64,000 nucleotides of DNA. Source: Nonomuraea roseoviolacea subsp. carminata (GTDB taxonomy: Bacteria; Actinomycetota; Actinomycetes; Streptosporangiales; Streptosporangiaceae). Shown here piece after piece: positions 19,524 through 27,266 of this stretch. A program made the position numbers and the translations under genes. The notes beneath the pieces are model-generated. The model did no database searches, was not told the origin of the DNA, and saw only the letters and a list, made by a program, of their open reading frames with translations. Position 1 is the first letter of the stretch. Each line of letters starts with the position of its first letter. Location of the stretch: assembly GCF_024172185.1 (NCBI RefSeq), contig NZ_JAMZEC010000001.1:6789001-6853000 (forward strand). Direction: 5' to 3'.

Positions 19524-19970
19524 TCAGCCGAGGTCTGGCATCGCCGCCCGTTCGATGATCACGATCGGGATCTGCCTTGACGTCTCCCGCTGGTAGCCGA
19601 TGTAGCGCGGCCAGATCCCCGTCATCGTCTCCCACAGGCGGTCTCGCTCGTCCTCGGCCGCCGGGCGGGCCACCGCGTCGAACACCTCGGCCCCGACCTG
19701 CACCCTGACCTGTGGCTGAGCGAGCAGATTGTGGTACCAGAGCGGGTGGTCCGCGGCGCCGCCGTTGGAGGCGACCACGAGGTAGCGGTCGCCGTCGCGC
19801 CCGTAGATCAGGGCGGTGCGCCGGGGAAGTCCTGAGCGGCGGCCGATCGTGGTGATCAGCAGGGTGGGGGCGCCGTGGAAGAGGTGACCGCGGGTGCCGC
19901 CGGACTCGGCGTAGCTCTTGACGTGCCTGGCCACCCACGTGGTGGGGCTGTCGATCGGCTCCTGGCTCAT
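19524..19970 (-). CDS. Nitroreductase/deazaflavin (F420)-dependent oxidoreductase, DDN family
   Basis: 148 residues of the split-barrel DDN family: GAPTLLITTIGRRSG and RTALIYGRDGDRYLVVASNGG with HPLWYHNLLAQPQVRVQVG are the classic motifs for F420 phosphate and deazaflavin binding. It likely uses F420H2 to reduce quinones or similar electrophiles. The start ATG overlaps the stop of the upstream alpha/beta hydrolase gene by 4 bp (ATGA), so both are in one operon. Confidence 0.9.
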   Translation of the reverse strand: MSQEPIDSPTTWVARHVKSYAESGGTRGHLFHGAPTLLITTIGRRSGLPRRTALIYGRDGDRYLVVASNGGAADHPLWYHNLLAQPQVRVQVGAEVFDAVARPAAEDERDRLWETMTGIWPRYIGYQRETSRQIPIVIIERAAMPDLG

Positions 19971-20986
19971 CGGGCCGCTCCGCCCACGCGGCGGTCGGCC
20001 CACGCGCGTGCCTGGGCGAACCAGTGGGGCGCGGTGCGGTGGCCGTTGAGCACGTGCCCGGCGCCGGGGATCACGACGGTTTCCAGCTTGGCGCGGGGAC
20101 CGTAGAAGGGGGCCTCCTGGGCGTGCAGCGCGGCGGAGGAGGAACGGGCTCCGGCCAGCAGCTTGTCGTGCTCGCCGTTGACGATCAGTACGGGGTCCTG
20201 GATGCGCTTGTTGATCGAGGGCGGGGTGTAGGAGTCGCCGGGCGGGAAGACGTCCGTCGTCTTGGCGGCCTCGTCGGCGGCGATGACCTTGGGGTCGGCG
20301 TTGGGCCGGTGGTAGAACCAGTCGGCCCGCAGACCGGGCCGGGTGGTGAGGTAGCCGTCGTCGAGCCCGCGCCCGGCGAAGGCGGGGTCGTCGGTGGCAC
20401 GGTGGATCCCCGCGCCCATCCGCGCGATGGCGGCCTCGTCCGGCACGCTCGACTCGCCGGTCAGGATGACGCCGTCCACCTCCGCCGGATGTGCGGCGGC
20501 CACGGTGCGGGCGAGCGTCGAGCCCAGCGAGTGGCCGACCAGCACGACCTTGGCGAACCGGCCGCCGCCCAGACGGCCCTCGCGCAACTGCCGGATGAGC
20601 TGGCGGATGACGATCTGGTGGGTGTCCTGCCGGAAGCGGGCGCTCGGCGGGTATGAGCTCGCCCCGGTACCGAGACGGTCGATGGCCAGCGTGGCGTACC
20701 CCGCGGCGGTCATCGTCTCCACGTAGGAGGGCTGCTGCCGGTCGCCGCGCATCCGCCAGTAGGCCTGGCCGTAGAAGCCGCCGGGGATGAGCAGGTGAAC
20801 GGTGGCGGCGTGGCCGCGCGGCAGGCACAGGGTGCCGGCGACGCGCTGGTCGGCGGGGCCGCCGGCGGTCATCGCCACCTTGGCGCTGACGGCCCGGCAG
20901 GCGGGGGCGGCGTTCGCCGCCACCGGGATCATCGATGTGGCGGGGATCGAGACGAGCGTCAGAAGTACCGCTGTCGTGATGCGCAT
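19967..20986 (-). CDS. Secreted alpha/beta hydrolase
   Basis: 339 residues with a signal peptide (residues 1-27, ending ANAAPA). The fold shows an oxyanion region (HLLIPGGFYGQ), the nucleophile elbow GHSLGS (Ser153) and a late catalytic His in GAGHVLNGH. ATG 20986 has an SD (aaggag). It is the first gene of a two-gene unit with the DDN-family reductase and is preceded by a striking tandem palindrome, likely bound by the adjacent PadR. An esterase or lipase is likely; the substrate is unknown. Confidence 0.87.
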   Translation of the reverse strand: MRITTAVLLTLVSIPATSMIPVAANAAPACRAVSAKVAMTAGGPADQRVAGTLCLPRGHAATVHLLIPGGFYGQAYWRMRGDRQQPSYVETMTAAGYATLAIDRLGTGASSYPPSARFRQDTHQIVIRQLIRQLREGRLGGGRFAKVVLVGHSLGSTLARTVAAAHPAEVDGVILTGESSVPDEAAIARMGAGIHRATDDPAFAGRGLDDGYLTTRPGLRADWFYHRPNADPKVIAADEAAKTTDVFPPGDSYTPPSINKRIQDPVLIVNGEHDKLLAGARSSSAALHAQEAPFYGPRAKLETVVIPGAGHVLNGHRTAPHWFAQARAWADRRVGGAAR

Positions 20987-21001
20987 GAGGCTCCTTCGTC
21001 A

Positions 21002-21029
21002 TAACCAAATTTGGCTAACCAAATTTGGG
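21002..21029. promoter_or_regulatory. Tandem palindromic operator, probable PadR site
   Basis: Two head-to-tail 14-mers, taaccaaatttggc and taaccaaatttggg, each contain the perfect palindrome CCAAATTTGG (21005-21014 and 21019-21028). They lie 16-43 bp upstream of the secreted hydrolase start and between it and the upstream padR gene. The AT-rich core is conspicuous in this GC-rich DNA. Confidence 0.7.
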
Positions 21030-21081
21030 TATCGAACTATGGCTGATCCACACCCGCACCGTCAAACCGGTCTCCGGCCGA

Positions 21082-21612
21082 TCAGGCCGGTCCCTCGCCC
21101 CGTTCCAGCCGCCCGATCAGGTCCCGCACCCACGCCGCCTCATCCGCCGCCTGCGCCGCACGCAGGGCGAACAACTCCGCCACGTTCCTTGGGCGCTTTC
21201 CCTCCTGGGCCGTGGCCACGATCTGCGCCCGCTCGCCCTCCAGAGCGCGCACCCGCTCCTTGAGCAGCGCGATCACCTCCTCCTCGGGCAGCGCGGGAAG
21301 CAGCACCAAGGCCGCGTTGAGCAGTTCCGGACGCCGATCGGGCACCCTCAGGGCGCTTCTGAGCAGCCCGAGGAACTCCGCCTCGCCCTTCTCGTTGATG
21401 GCGTAATCGACGCGGCCCGGCCATTCGTGCACCTCGCTGGTGTCCAGAAGACCTTCCTTGGCCAGCTGACGCAGCGCGTGGTAGATCGAGCCCGACCTGA
21501 GCCCCGCCCATCGCCCGGCCTCCCATGACTCCAGTTCGGAGCCCACCAGATAGCCGTGTGCCTGACCGTGCAGCCGCACCACGCCAAGGACCAGCAGTCG
21601 CGTCGCCGACAT
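21082..21612 (-). CDS. PadR-family transcriptional regulator
   Basis: 176 residues: N-terminal PadR winged helix (LLVLGVVRLHGQAHGYLVG; RSGSIYHALRQLAKEGLLD) and a long C-terminal helical (Vir_act_alpha-C-like) dimerisation part. ATG 21612 is preceded by gagggag. It lies just upstream of, and on the same strand as, the secreted hydrolase / DDN reductase pair, separated from them by the tandem CCAAATTTGG sites, so it likely represses that operon in response to a small phenolic or drug-like ligand (family knowledge, ligand not known). Confidence 0.88.
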   Translation of the reverse strand: MSATRLLVLGVVRLHGQAHGYLVGSELESWEAGRWAGLRSGSIYHALRQLAKEGLLDTSEVHEWPGRVDYAINEKGEAEFLGLLRSALRVPDRRPELLNAALVLLPALPEEEVIALLKERVRALEGERAQIVATAQEGKRPRNVAELFALRAAQAADEAAWVRDLIGRLERGEGPA

Positions 21613-21836
21613 CGTCTCCCTCACTCGCCGGGGCCGGCACCCGCCGAAGCCCCGCCGAAACAGGCTAGCCGCCGTGTCCGTGGAGTCGCCCGCGTCATTC
21701 CCGCAGCAGGCGAACAGGACGCGCGCTCCAGGTCGAGGTCGGGGGAGCGCCTTCCGGGCCGAGGTAGGTTGTCGGATCCCGCCTGTCTTTGATCTTGTGG
21801 GCGCGAAGGTGGCCGCACAACGTGGACAATCGGAGC

Positions 21837-22382
21837 ATGGGAGACCCAGTCGAGATCGTGGATCATGACCCGGCGTGGCAGACGGAGTTCGGCGCGATCG
21901 GGACAGCGTTGCGCGGGGCGCTCGGTGACGTCGCATTGCGGGTGGATCACGTGGGCTCGACGTCGGTCCCCGGCCTGGCCGCCAAGCCGGTCATCGACAT
22001 CCAAATCTCGGTACGCTCGCTGGAGCCGCTGGCGGTCTACAAGGCGCCGCTGGACCGACTCGGCCTGGTGTATCGAGCGAACAACCCGGAGTTGACCAAG
22101 CGATACTTCCGGGAGGCGCCAGGCAGCCGCCGTACCCATATTCACGTGCGTGAGCTCGGCAGCTTCTCCCAGCAACTGCCCCTGCTGTTCCGCGACTACC
22201 TGCGCGCCCACCCCGCCGCCGCAGCCGAGTTCGCGCAGGCGAAGCGACGATGCGCGAACCAGTTCCGCAACGACCGGCAACAATACGTCTCTGCCAAGGA
22301 TCTCTTCGTCTGGGACATCCTGCGGCGCGCCGACACATGGGCTCAGAAAATCGGCTGGCGGCCAGGCCCGAGTGACGCCTGA
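21837..22382 (+). CDS. GrpB-family (UPF0157) nucleotidyltransferase-like protein
   Basis: 181 residues. The GrpB/UPF0157 signature is visible: VEIVDHDPAW, DHVGSTSVPGLAAKPVIDI, LPLLFRDYLRAHP and the Tyr/Lys-rich C-terminal region. The family belongs to the nucleotidyltransferase fold; its function is not established. ATG 21837 with SD-like cggag. An IS200/IS605-type element begins about 50 bp downstream. Confidence 0.85.
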   Translation: MGDPVEIVDHDPAWQTEFGAIGTALRGALGDVALRVDHVGSTSVPGLAAKPVIDIQISVRSLEPLAVYKAPLDRLGLVYRANNPELTKRYFREAPGSRRTHIHVRELGSFSQQLPLLFRDYLRAHPAAAAEFAQAKRRCANQFRNDRQQYVSAKDLFVWDILRRADTWAQKIGWRPGPSDA

Positions 22383-22433
22383 CGCGGCCGACAACAAGAC
22401 CTGAACGACTCCGCTCGAAAGCGTCCGGACCAG

Positions 22434-22889
22434 GTGTCGTGCCGCAGGCCAAGAGCTGTCCCACCGCCGACTTCGTCCGGAAGTACCTCCCCCGGTGCGG
22501 CGTATGACCTCGGATACCACGTCGTGTGGTGCCCGAAGTACCGCCGCCCGGTCCTCGGCGGGCGGGTGAAAACCCGCCTGGAGGAGCTGATCCACGCCAA
22601 GGCCGACGAGCACGACGGGGAGATCGTGGCGCTTGAGGTGATGCCCGACCACGTGCAGTTGTTCGTCAAGCCGCATCCGAAGAACTCGCCGTCGTATGTG
22701 GCCAACCAGTTCAAGGGCTTCACCTCCCACCGCCTGCGCGCCGAACTCGCGCACCTGCGTTCTCAGCTGCCCACGCTGTGGTCGCGGTCCTCCGTCGTGG
22801 CCACGGTCGGCGCCGTGTCCGCTGGGACGGTGCAGCGCTACATCGAGACGCAGTATGACAGGCCGCCCAAGGGCGGTGGCCGTGCGTAG
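22434..22889 (+). CDS. tnpA: IS200/IS605 transposase TnpA with altered HUH motif
   Basis: 151 residues from GTG 22434; the recognisable domain starts at YDLGYHVVWCPKYRRPVLGG. The family is a Y1 single-strand transposase using an HUH metal motif and one Tyr. The tyrosine is present (VQRYIETQ), but the HUH motif reads PDHVQLFV: the second His is Gln (codon cag at about 22657-22659), one base from cac. Another usual motif, SYFVATVG, reads SSVVATVG. Activity is therefore doubtful. The start is uncertain because no good SD is present. The 3' end overlaps the tnpB start region. Confidence 0.85.
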   Translation: MSCRRPRAVPPPTSSGSTSPGAAYDLGYHVVWCPKYRRPVLGGRVKTRLEELIHAKADEHDGEIVALEVMPDHVQLFVKPHPKNSPSYVANQFKGFTSHRLRAELAHLRSQLPTLWSRSSVVATVGAVSAGTVQRYIETQYDRPPKGGGRA

Positions 22890-24079
22890 GTCCTGCAAGT
22901 TCCTCATGCGCCCGACGCGCCACCAGGTGATCGCCCTGACCGCGTGCCTGGACGACCACCGCGCCCTGTACAACGCCGCCCTCGAAGAGCGCCGCGAAGC
23001 GTACAAGCGGACGAAGATCTCTATCCGGTACGGTGACCAGTCCGCCCAGCTCAAAGAAATCCGCGCTTGCATCCCGGACCAAGCCCGCTGGTCGTTCTCC
23101 TCCCAGCAGGCCACGCTCCGGCGTCTGGACAAGGCGTTCCGCGCGTTCTTCGACCGCGTCAAAGCGGCCCGCACGCCCGGATACCCACCGTTTCAAGAGC
23201 CGGGGCTGGTTCGACACCGTCGAGTGGCCAAAGGACGGTGACGGCTGCCGGTGGGACTCCCAGCCCGGCCACCCGGCCGCCACGTTCGTGCGCCTGCAAG
23301 GCGTCGGGCATGTCCGCGTTCACCAGCATCGGCCGGTGCGGGGCCGGGTGAAGACGATCAGCGTGAAGCGGGAAGGCTCCCGCTGGTACGTGGTCCTGTC
23401 CTGCGACGACGTCCCGGCCGAGACGTTGCCCGCCACCGGAGCGGTCGCCGGAATCGACATGGGCGTGGCGTCGTTCCTGACCACCTCGGACGGCGCGCAG
23501 GTCGGCAACCCGCGCCACCTGGCCGCTTCCGCTGACCGGCTCGCCACCGCCCAGCGGGACCTCGCACGTAAGAAGCGCGGCTCGAAACGCAGGCGCAAGG
23601 CCGTCGCCCGCGTGGCCGCGCTGCACGGCAAGGTCCGTCGTCAACGACTGGACGGCGCGCACAAGGCAGCGCTGGCGCTGGTGCAGGACTACGACGTGAT
23701 CGCGCACGAGGACCTGCGGATCGCGAACATGACCAAGGCCCCGGCGCCGAAGCCTGACCCCGACCAGTCGGGCGCATTCCTGCCCAACCGCGCGGCGGCC
23801 AAGGCCGGGCTGAACAAGAGCATCCTCGACGCGGGTTGGGGGGTGTTCCTGACGATCCTCGCGCACAAGGCTGAAAGCGCCGGTCGAGAGCTGATCGCTG
23901 TGAACCCCGCCAACACCTCCCGCACGTGCGCCCGCTGCGGGCACTACGCAAAGGAGAACCGCGTCACCCAAGCCGAGTTCCGATGTACGGCGTGCCGCCA
24001 CGAGGCGCACGCCGACGTGAACGCGGCGATCAATATCCTCAGGGCAGGGCTTGCCCTTCGCGACGCCGCAGCGGCCTAG
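22876..24079 (+). pseudogene. tnpB: Frameshifted tnpB (IS605 OrfB, Cas12-ancestor nuclease)
   Basis: The N-terminal part (SCKFLMRPTRHQVIALTACL...) runs in the frame of 22876 or GTG 22882; after GYPPF at about 23187-23189 the match continues one frame over as HRFKSRGWFDTVEWP. Removing a single C restores GYPRFKSRGWFD, so a 1-base insertion broke the gene. Downstream, the RuvC residues remain (Asp in GIDMGVASF, Glu in AHEDLRIANM, Asp in HADVNAA), as does the Cys4 zinc motif CARCGHY...CTACRHE. Intact members are RNA-guided nucleases. A sequencing error is the main alternative to real decay. Confidence 0.85.
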
Positions 24080-24086
24080 CGAGAAG

Positions 24087-24106
24087 CCGCCCCCTTCAGG
24101 GGGCGG
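24087..24106 (+). other. IS right-end hairpin
   Basis: ccgccccc-ttca-gggggcgg, a perfect 8-bp stem, 8 bases after the tnpB stop. In IS605 elements a hairpin at this place is recognised by TnpA and lies in the reRNA/omega-RNA region. Confidence 0.6.
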
Positions 24107-24378
24107 AGGAGTCACGGGTGCAGTGTATGGCCCTCCCTCCCGGGGGCCGCTGTGCGCGCTTTTCTGTCCGTGCTCGTCTGGCGTCGAGGCGGGCAAGGCG
24201 CGGGGGGTGCGGGGGGCCGGAGGCCACCCGCTCGGGGTTCGGGGCGGAGCCCGATCAGAGCTGCCCGAGGCACTACGCGCGTAGCGCGCCCCCCGCAGGA
24301 CCTTGCCTTGGAGCTGATGCGCGCCCTTGACGTTCTTGCCCGCTGTTTTTCCTTGAGCAGTCGTCCTTGGGGGGCGTT
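24107..24378. other. Non-coding stretch between IS and glutathione peroxidase gene
   Basis: No convincing gene. It contains runs of G, a perfect 12-bp palindrome ctacgcgcgtag (24273-24284) and possibly the 3' part or target flank of the IS element. The gpx stop lies at its right edge. Confidence 0.5.
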
Positions 24379-24864
24379 TTACAGGGCTTTTTCGATGGCG
24401 GACACGATCGCCGGGTCCTCCGGAGTGGTCCGGGGGCGGAAGCGCGCCAGCACCTCGCCCTCCCGCGAGACCAGGAACTTCTCGAAGTTCCACTGGACGT
24501 CCCCGGCCTCGCCGTCCGCGTCCGGCGTCTCGGTGAGGGTGGCGTAGAGCGGGTGCCGGTCCGGGCCGTTGACGTCGGCCTTCTCCAGCAGCGGGAAGTC
24601 CACGCCGTACGTCGTCGAGCAGAACTCCTGGATCTCCTCCGCCGAGCCCGGCTCCTGGCCCATGAACTGGTTGCAGGGCATGCCGACGACGCTGAAGCCG
24701 CGCGGTCCGTACCGCTGGTGGAGCTCGACGAGGCCGGCGTACTGCGGGGTGAGGCCGCACTTGGAGGCGACGTTCACGATCAGGAGGGTCTGCCCGCCGG
24801 CGAGCTCGCCGAGGGTCGTGGAGGAGCCCGCGAGCGTGCGGACCGGGATGTCGCGAAGGGTCAT
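24379..24864 (-). CDS. Glutathione/thioredoxin peroxidase (GPx family)
   Basis: 161 residues. Peroxidatic Cys36 (NVASKCGLTPQY), the resolving-type Cys64 in GMPCNQF, Gln in the same GMPCNQFMGQEP motif and WNFEKFLV supply the catalytic tetrad in the Cys form. Bacterial members reduce hydroperoxides, usually with thioredoxin; actinomycetes lack glutathione, so a thioredoxin or mycothiol-linked donor is likely. A tatagg box 9-14 bases upstream of ATG suggests a very short or leaderless mRNA; the nearest SD-like ggaggt is about 16 bases upstream. Confidence 0.93.
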   Translation of the reverse strand: MTLRDIPVRTLAGSSTTLGELAGGQTLLIVNVASKCGLTPQYAGLVELHQRYGPRGFSVVGMPCNQFMGQEPGSAEEIQEFCSTTYGVDFPLLEKADVNGPDRHPLYATLTETPDADGEAGDVQWNFEKFLVSREGEVLARFRPRTTPEDPAIVSAIEKAL

Positions 24865-25097
24865 GATCCGACCCTATAGACCTCCTTCCGCGATCAGCTC
24901 CGGAGGCGGCGTTCCGGATCTCCAAACGTGATCGCCGGAAAGTGTGACGAGCCTCACATTTCACTACAAAAGCCCTGATAAGCGGCATATTACGCTCTTT
25001 GCACGTGATCTACACAGACATGGACAACTAGCGATAAAGGGTGCAATTCGGGCATGGTGGCGCTTCCCCGACCCCCGTTCGAAAGGGACCCCCACCC

Positions 25098-25502
25098 ATG
25101 CCCATGCTTCGCCGTGCCGGAATCCTGATCCTCTCCGCCGCCCTCGTGACCTCCGGTGGAGCCACGGCCGCGCAGGCGCAGACCGCCCAGGCGGCCAGCA
25201 AGCACAACAAGGCCATCGCCAAGCACCTGGCCGCCAAGCGCGGCTGGACCAAGAACGGCCAGTTCAAGTGCCTCGTCAAGCTCTGGCACCGCGAGAGCGG
25301 CTGGAACCACCGCGCCCAGAACAGCTCGTCCGGCGCGTACGGCATCCCGCAGGCGCTGCCCGGCAGCAAGATGGCCACCAAGGGCAGCGACTGGCGCACC
25401 AACCCCAAGACCCAGATCAAGTGGGGCCTGTCCTACATCAAGCAGCGCTACGGCTCGCCGTGCGGCGCCTGGGCGCACTCCCAGTCCACCGGCTGGTACT
25501 GA
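25098..25502 (+). CDS. Small secreted lytic-transglycosylase-like cell wall protein
   Basis: 134 residues with a signal peptide (1-27) and a C-terminal lysozyme-like (SLT/RPF-like) domain: CLVKLWHRESGWN (putative catalytic Glu66), SSSGAYGIPQALPGSKM, WGLSYIKQRYGSPCGAW. Cys58 and Cys122 could form a disulfide. ATG 25098 with gaaaggg about 10 bases upstream; an upstream in-frame GTG at 25041 is less likely because the signal sequence begins at 25098. A paralogue lies 340 bp downstream. By family it cleaves or binds peptidoglycan outside the cell. Confidence 0.88.
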   Translation: MPMLRRAGILILSAALVTSGGATAAQAQTAQAASKHNKAIAKHLAAKRGWTKNGQFKCLVKLWHRESGWNHRAQNSSSGAYGIPQALPGSKMATKGSDWRTNPKTQIKWGLSYIKQRYGSPCGAWAHSQSTGWY

Positions 25503-25841
25503 TCCGCGCGGCTCTCGGGCGCACCCGTTTCCCGTAAAGGTGGCGCGATCCCGGCGCCGGGCCGCGTCACGCGGAGCCAGCGAGACGGTGATCAGTCGTG
25601 AAGGATCGCGTAAACACCTGTCCGTGGCGTGTCGCTGTCCGTGACCGATGATTACGGAGCGTAATAGAAACCCGCTAGAGGAACGTCGCGGAGCCCTCCG
25701 GGCCGCCCAGCACGACCGGGCGGTCACAGGAACCCGGAGCGGCCGCGCGGACCATCCTCGTCCGAGCCACGGACGCGGACCGTCAGGGCGGCCGGCCGAC
25801 CGGTCCGCCTGTCCGCACGCGACCCGACAGCAAGGATCGCA
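25503..25841. other. Intergenic region between the two transglycosylase-like genes
   Basis: 339 bp without a supported gene. A perfect inverted repeat attacg-gag-cgtaat lies at 25651-25665, and gatcgcg occurs in a GC-rich part near 25540-25610. It should hold the promoter of the downstream gene and perhaps a 5' UTR control element; I could not match it to a known riboswitch. Confidence 0.5.
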
Positions 25842-26423
25842 TTGGACAGCAAACGCGCTCTTCGCAGCGCTCTGGCCGCGACGGCAGCCGTCGTCGCACT
25901 CGGCGCCACGGCCGCGGCGGCCAAAGCCGACTCGCGTCCGGTGGACGCCAAGGCCGGCTCGCGTCCGGGAGCCCTCCGGCGCGAGGCCGGCGGCCCTCCG
26001 GTGGTCCACGAGGGCGTCTGGCACGCTCCGGTCATCCGGATGGGCACGTGGAGCCCGTCCGTCCGACCCCGGCTCGCCACCGTGCTCACGAACGGCCGCC
26101 GCGCCGCCGACCTGCGGCCCAAGCGCAGGAACAAGGTGATCGCCCTGGACCAGGTGGTCCGCAGATCCTGGTCCTACCAGGAGTTCCGGTGCCTGGACAG
26201 CCTGTGGACCCGGGAGAGCAACTGGGACCATCGCGCCTACAACAGCAACTCCGGCGCGTACGGCATCCCGCAGGCCCTGCCCGGAGGCAAGATGAGCGGG
26301 GCCGGCGCCGACTGGCGCTCCAACCCGGCGACGCAGATCCGCTGGGGACTCGCCTACATCAAGGGCAGGTACGGGCGCCCGTGCGGCGCCTGGGGACACT
26401 TCCAGTCGCACAACTGGTATTGA
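25842..26423 (+). CDS. Secreted lytic-transglycosylase-like protein, paralogue with linker
   Basis: 193 residues from a TTG start (SD aagga at 25832-25836, 5-6 bases upstream). A signal peptide (1-29, AAAAKA) is followed by a ~65-residue linker absent in the first paralogue, then the same domain: CLDSLWTRESNWDHRAYNSNSGAYG (split: Glu125 putative catalytic), IPQALPGGKM, WGLAYIKGRYGRPCGAW. Cysteines 117 and 181 match the other copy's pair. It is likely exported to the cell wall; the function parallels the upstream gene. A clear hairpin follows it. Confidence 0.86.
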   Translation: MDSKRALRSALAATAAVVALGATAAAAKADSRPVDAKAGSRPGALRREAGGPPVVHEGVWHAPVIRMGTWSPSVRPRLATVLTNGRRAADLRPKRRNKVIALDQVVRRSWSYQEFRCLDSLWTRESNWDHRAYNSNSGAYGIPQALPGGKMSGAGADWRSNPATQIRWGLAYIKGRYGRPCGAWGHFQSHNWY

Positions 26424-26445
26424 CGCTCGCACGAGCGGCAGTGAC

Positions 26446-26475
26446 GGCAGCCGTTCAGGGGAAGGGACGGCTGCC
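26446..26475. terminator. Bidirectional hairpin terminator
   Basis: ggcagccgt / acggctgcc, a 9-bp perfect stem with a 12-base loop, between the convergent transglycosylase-like and tetR genes. Confidence 0.65.
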
Positions 26476-26532
26476 CCGCCCGGAGGGCGCCCGGTGTCAG
26501 CGGGCGTCCTCCTCGCGTATCCGTCCCAGGTC

Positions 26533-27183
26533 TCAGTGCGTGCCCTCCTTGCGCGCGTGGAGCACGGTGATCGCCTGGATGAGCAGTTCGACCCCGAACT
26601 CGAACTCGGCGTCGTGGTCGCACGCGCCGAGCAGCGGCGCGAGGGCGCTCACCTCGGGGAACAGGGCCGGATCGACGGCCTCGGCCCCGGCCAGGTGCCG
26701 GTGGTGGACCGGCGCGAACGTCGGCGTCACCCCCACCTCCCGCAGCAGCGAGCCGACGATGAAGGCGATGAACAGCCGCACCATCCGCACCGCGTCGGGC
26801 CCGTCGAACCCGGCGCTGCGCAGGGTGGCCAGGGCCCGCTCGACCGGCAGCAGCCCGGCGGCGGAGGAGAGCTGGCGGCTGACCACGAGCATGGTGCAGC
26901 GCGGATAGTGGTGCGCGATCTGCCGGAAGGCGCGCGCCTGGCTCCGCACCCGGTCGGTCCAGTCGGCGTCGGGGTCGTCGGTGAACTCGATCTCGCTGAG
27001 CACGGCCTCGGCCACGCCGTTGAGCAGCGCGTCCTTGTTGGGCACGTGGTTGTAGAGGGACATCACGCCGACGCCGAGCTCGGCCGCGATGCGCCGCATG
27101 GACACCGCGTCGGCGCCCTCCCGCTCGATCAGGTCGATCGCGGCGGTGACGATGCGCGCCCTGGACAGGGGCTCCGTGGTCAT
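26533..27183 (-). CDS. TetR-family regulator (divergent to diiron protein)
   Basis: 216 residues: N-terminal TetR HTH (RARIVTAAIDLIEREGADAVSMRRIAAELGVGVMSLYNHVPNKDALL, read in parts: VSMRRIAAELG, MSLYNHVPNKD) and a TetR_C-type ligand domain. ATG at 27183. Its gene is 84 bp from the divergent ferritin-like gene; two identical perfect palindromes in that gap are the obvious operators, so it probably represses both genes. The ligand is unknown. Confidence 0.9.
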   Translation of the reverse strand: MTTEPLSRARIVTAAIDLIEREGADAVSMRRIAAELGVGVMSLYNHVPNKDALLNGVAEAVLSEIEFTDDPDADWTDRVRSQARAFRQIAHHYPRCTMLVVSRQLSSAAGLLPVERALATLRSAGFDGPDAVRMVRLFIAFIVGSLLREVGVTPTFAPVHHRHLAGAEAVDPALFPEVSALAPLLGACDHDAEFEFGVELLIQAITVLHARKEGTH

Positions 27184-27194
27184 AGCTCATTCTA

Positions 27195-27248
27195 TTGACG
27201 GACGTACGGTGTACGTGCCAGCCTCGAAAGGGTACGTACGGTGTACGT
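27195..27248. promoter_or_regulatory. Twin perfect TetR operators and forward promoter
   Basis: The 15-mer ACGTACggtGTACGT occurs twice, at 27202-27216 and 27234-27248, exactly 32 bp apart (three helical turns). A -35-like TTGACG (27195-27200) immediately precedes the first copy, and the weak -10 candidate cagcct (27219-27224) lies between them, so a bound repressor would cover the promoter of the diiron gene. Assignment to the adjacent TetR is inferred. Confidence 0.8.
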
Positions 27249-27266
27249 CTCCCCCCTGGAGGTCCG

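Larger units (their letters stand above)
22434..24106 (+). mobile_element. IS200/IS605-family insertion sequence, degenerate
   Basis: Adjacent tnpA (Y1 transposase) and tnpB (RNA-guided nuclease-like) on the same strand, the usual IS605/IS1341 arrangement, ending with a short GC-rich hairpin 8 bases beyond tnpB as expected of a right end. The left boundary is not resolved; it lies between the grpB stop (22382) and tnpA. TnpA has a substituted catalytic residue and tnpB a frameshift, so the copy appears immobile. Confidence 0.8.

Noticed and set aside
24960-25097. Possible c-di-AMP (ydaO) riboswitch upstream of the first transglycosylase-like gene
   Set aside because: Cell-wall hydrolase genes in actinomycetes often carry one, but I could not line up the conserved core; not claimed.
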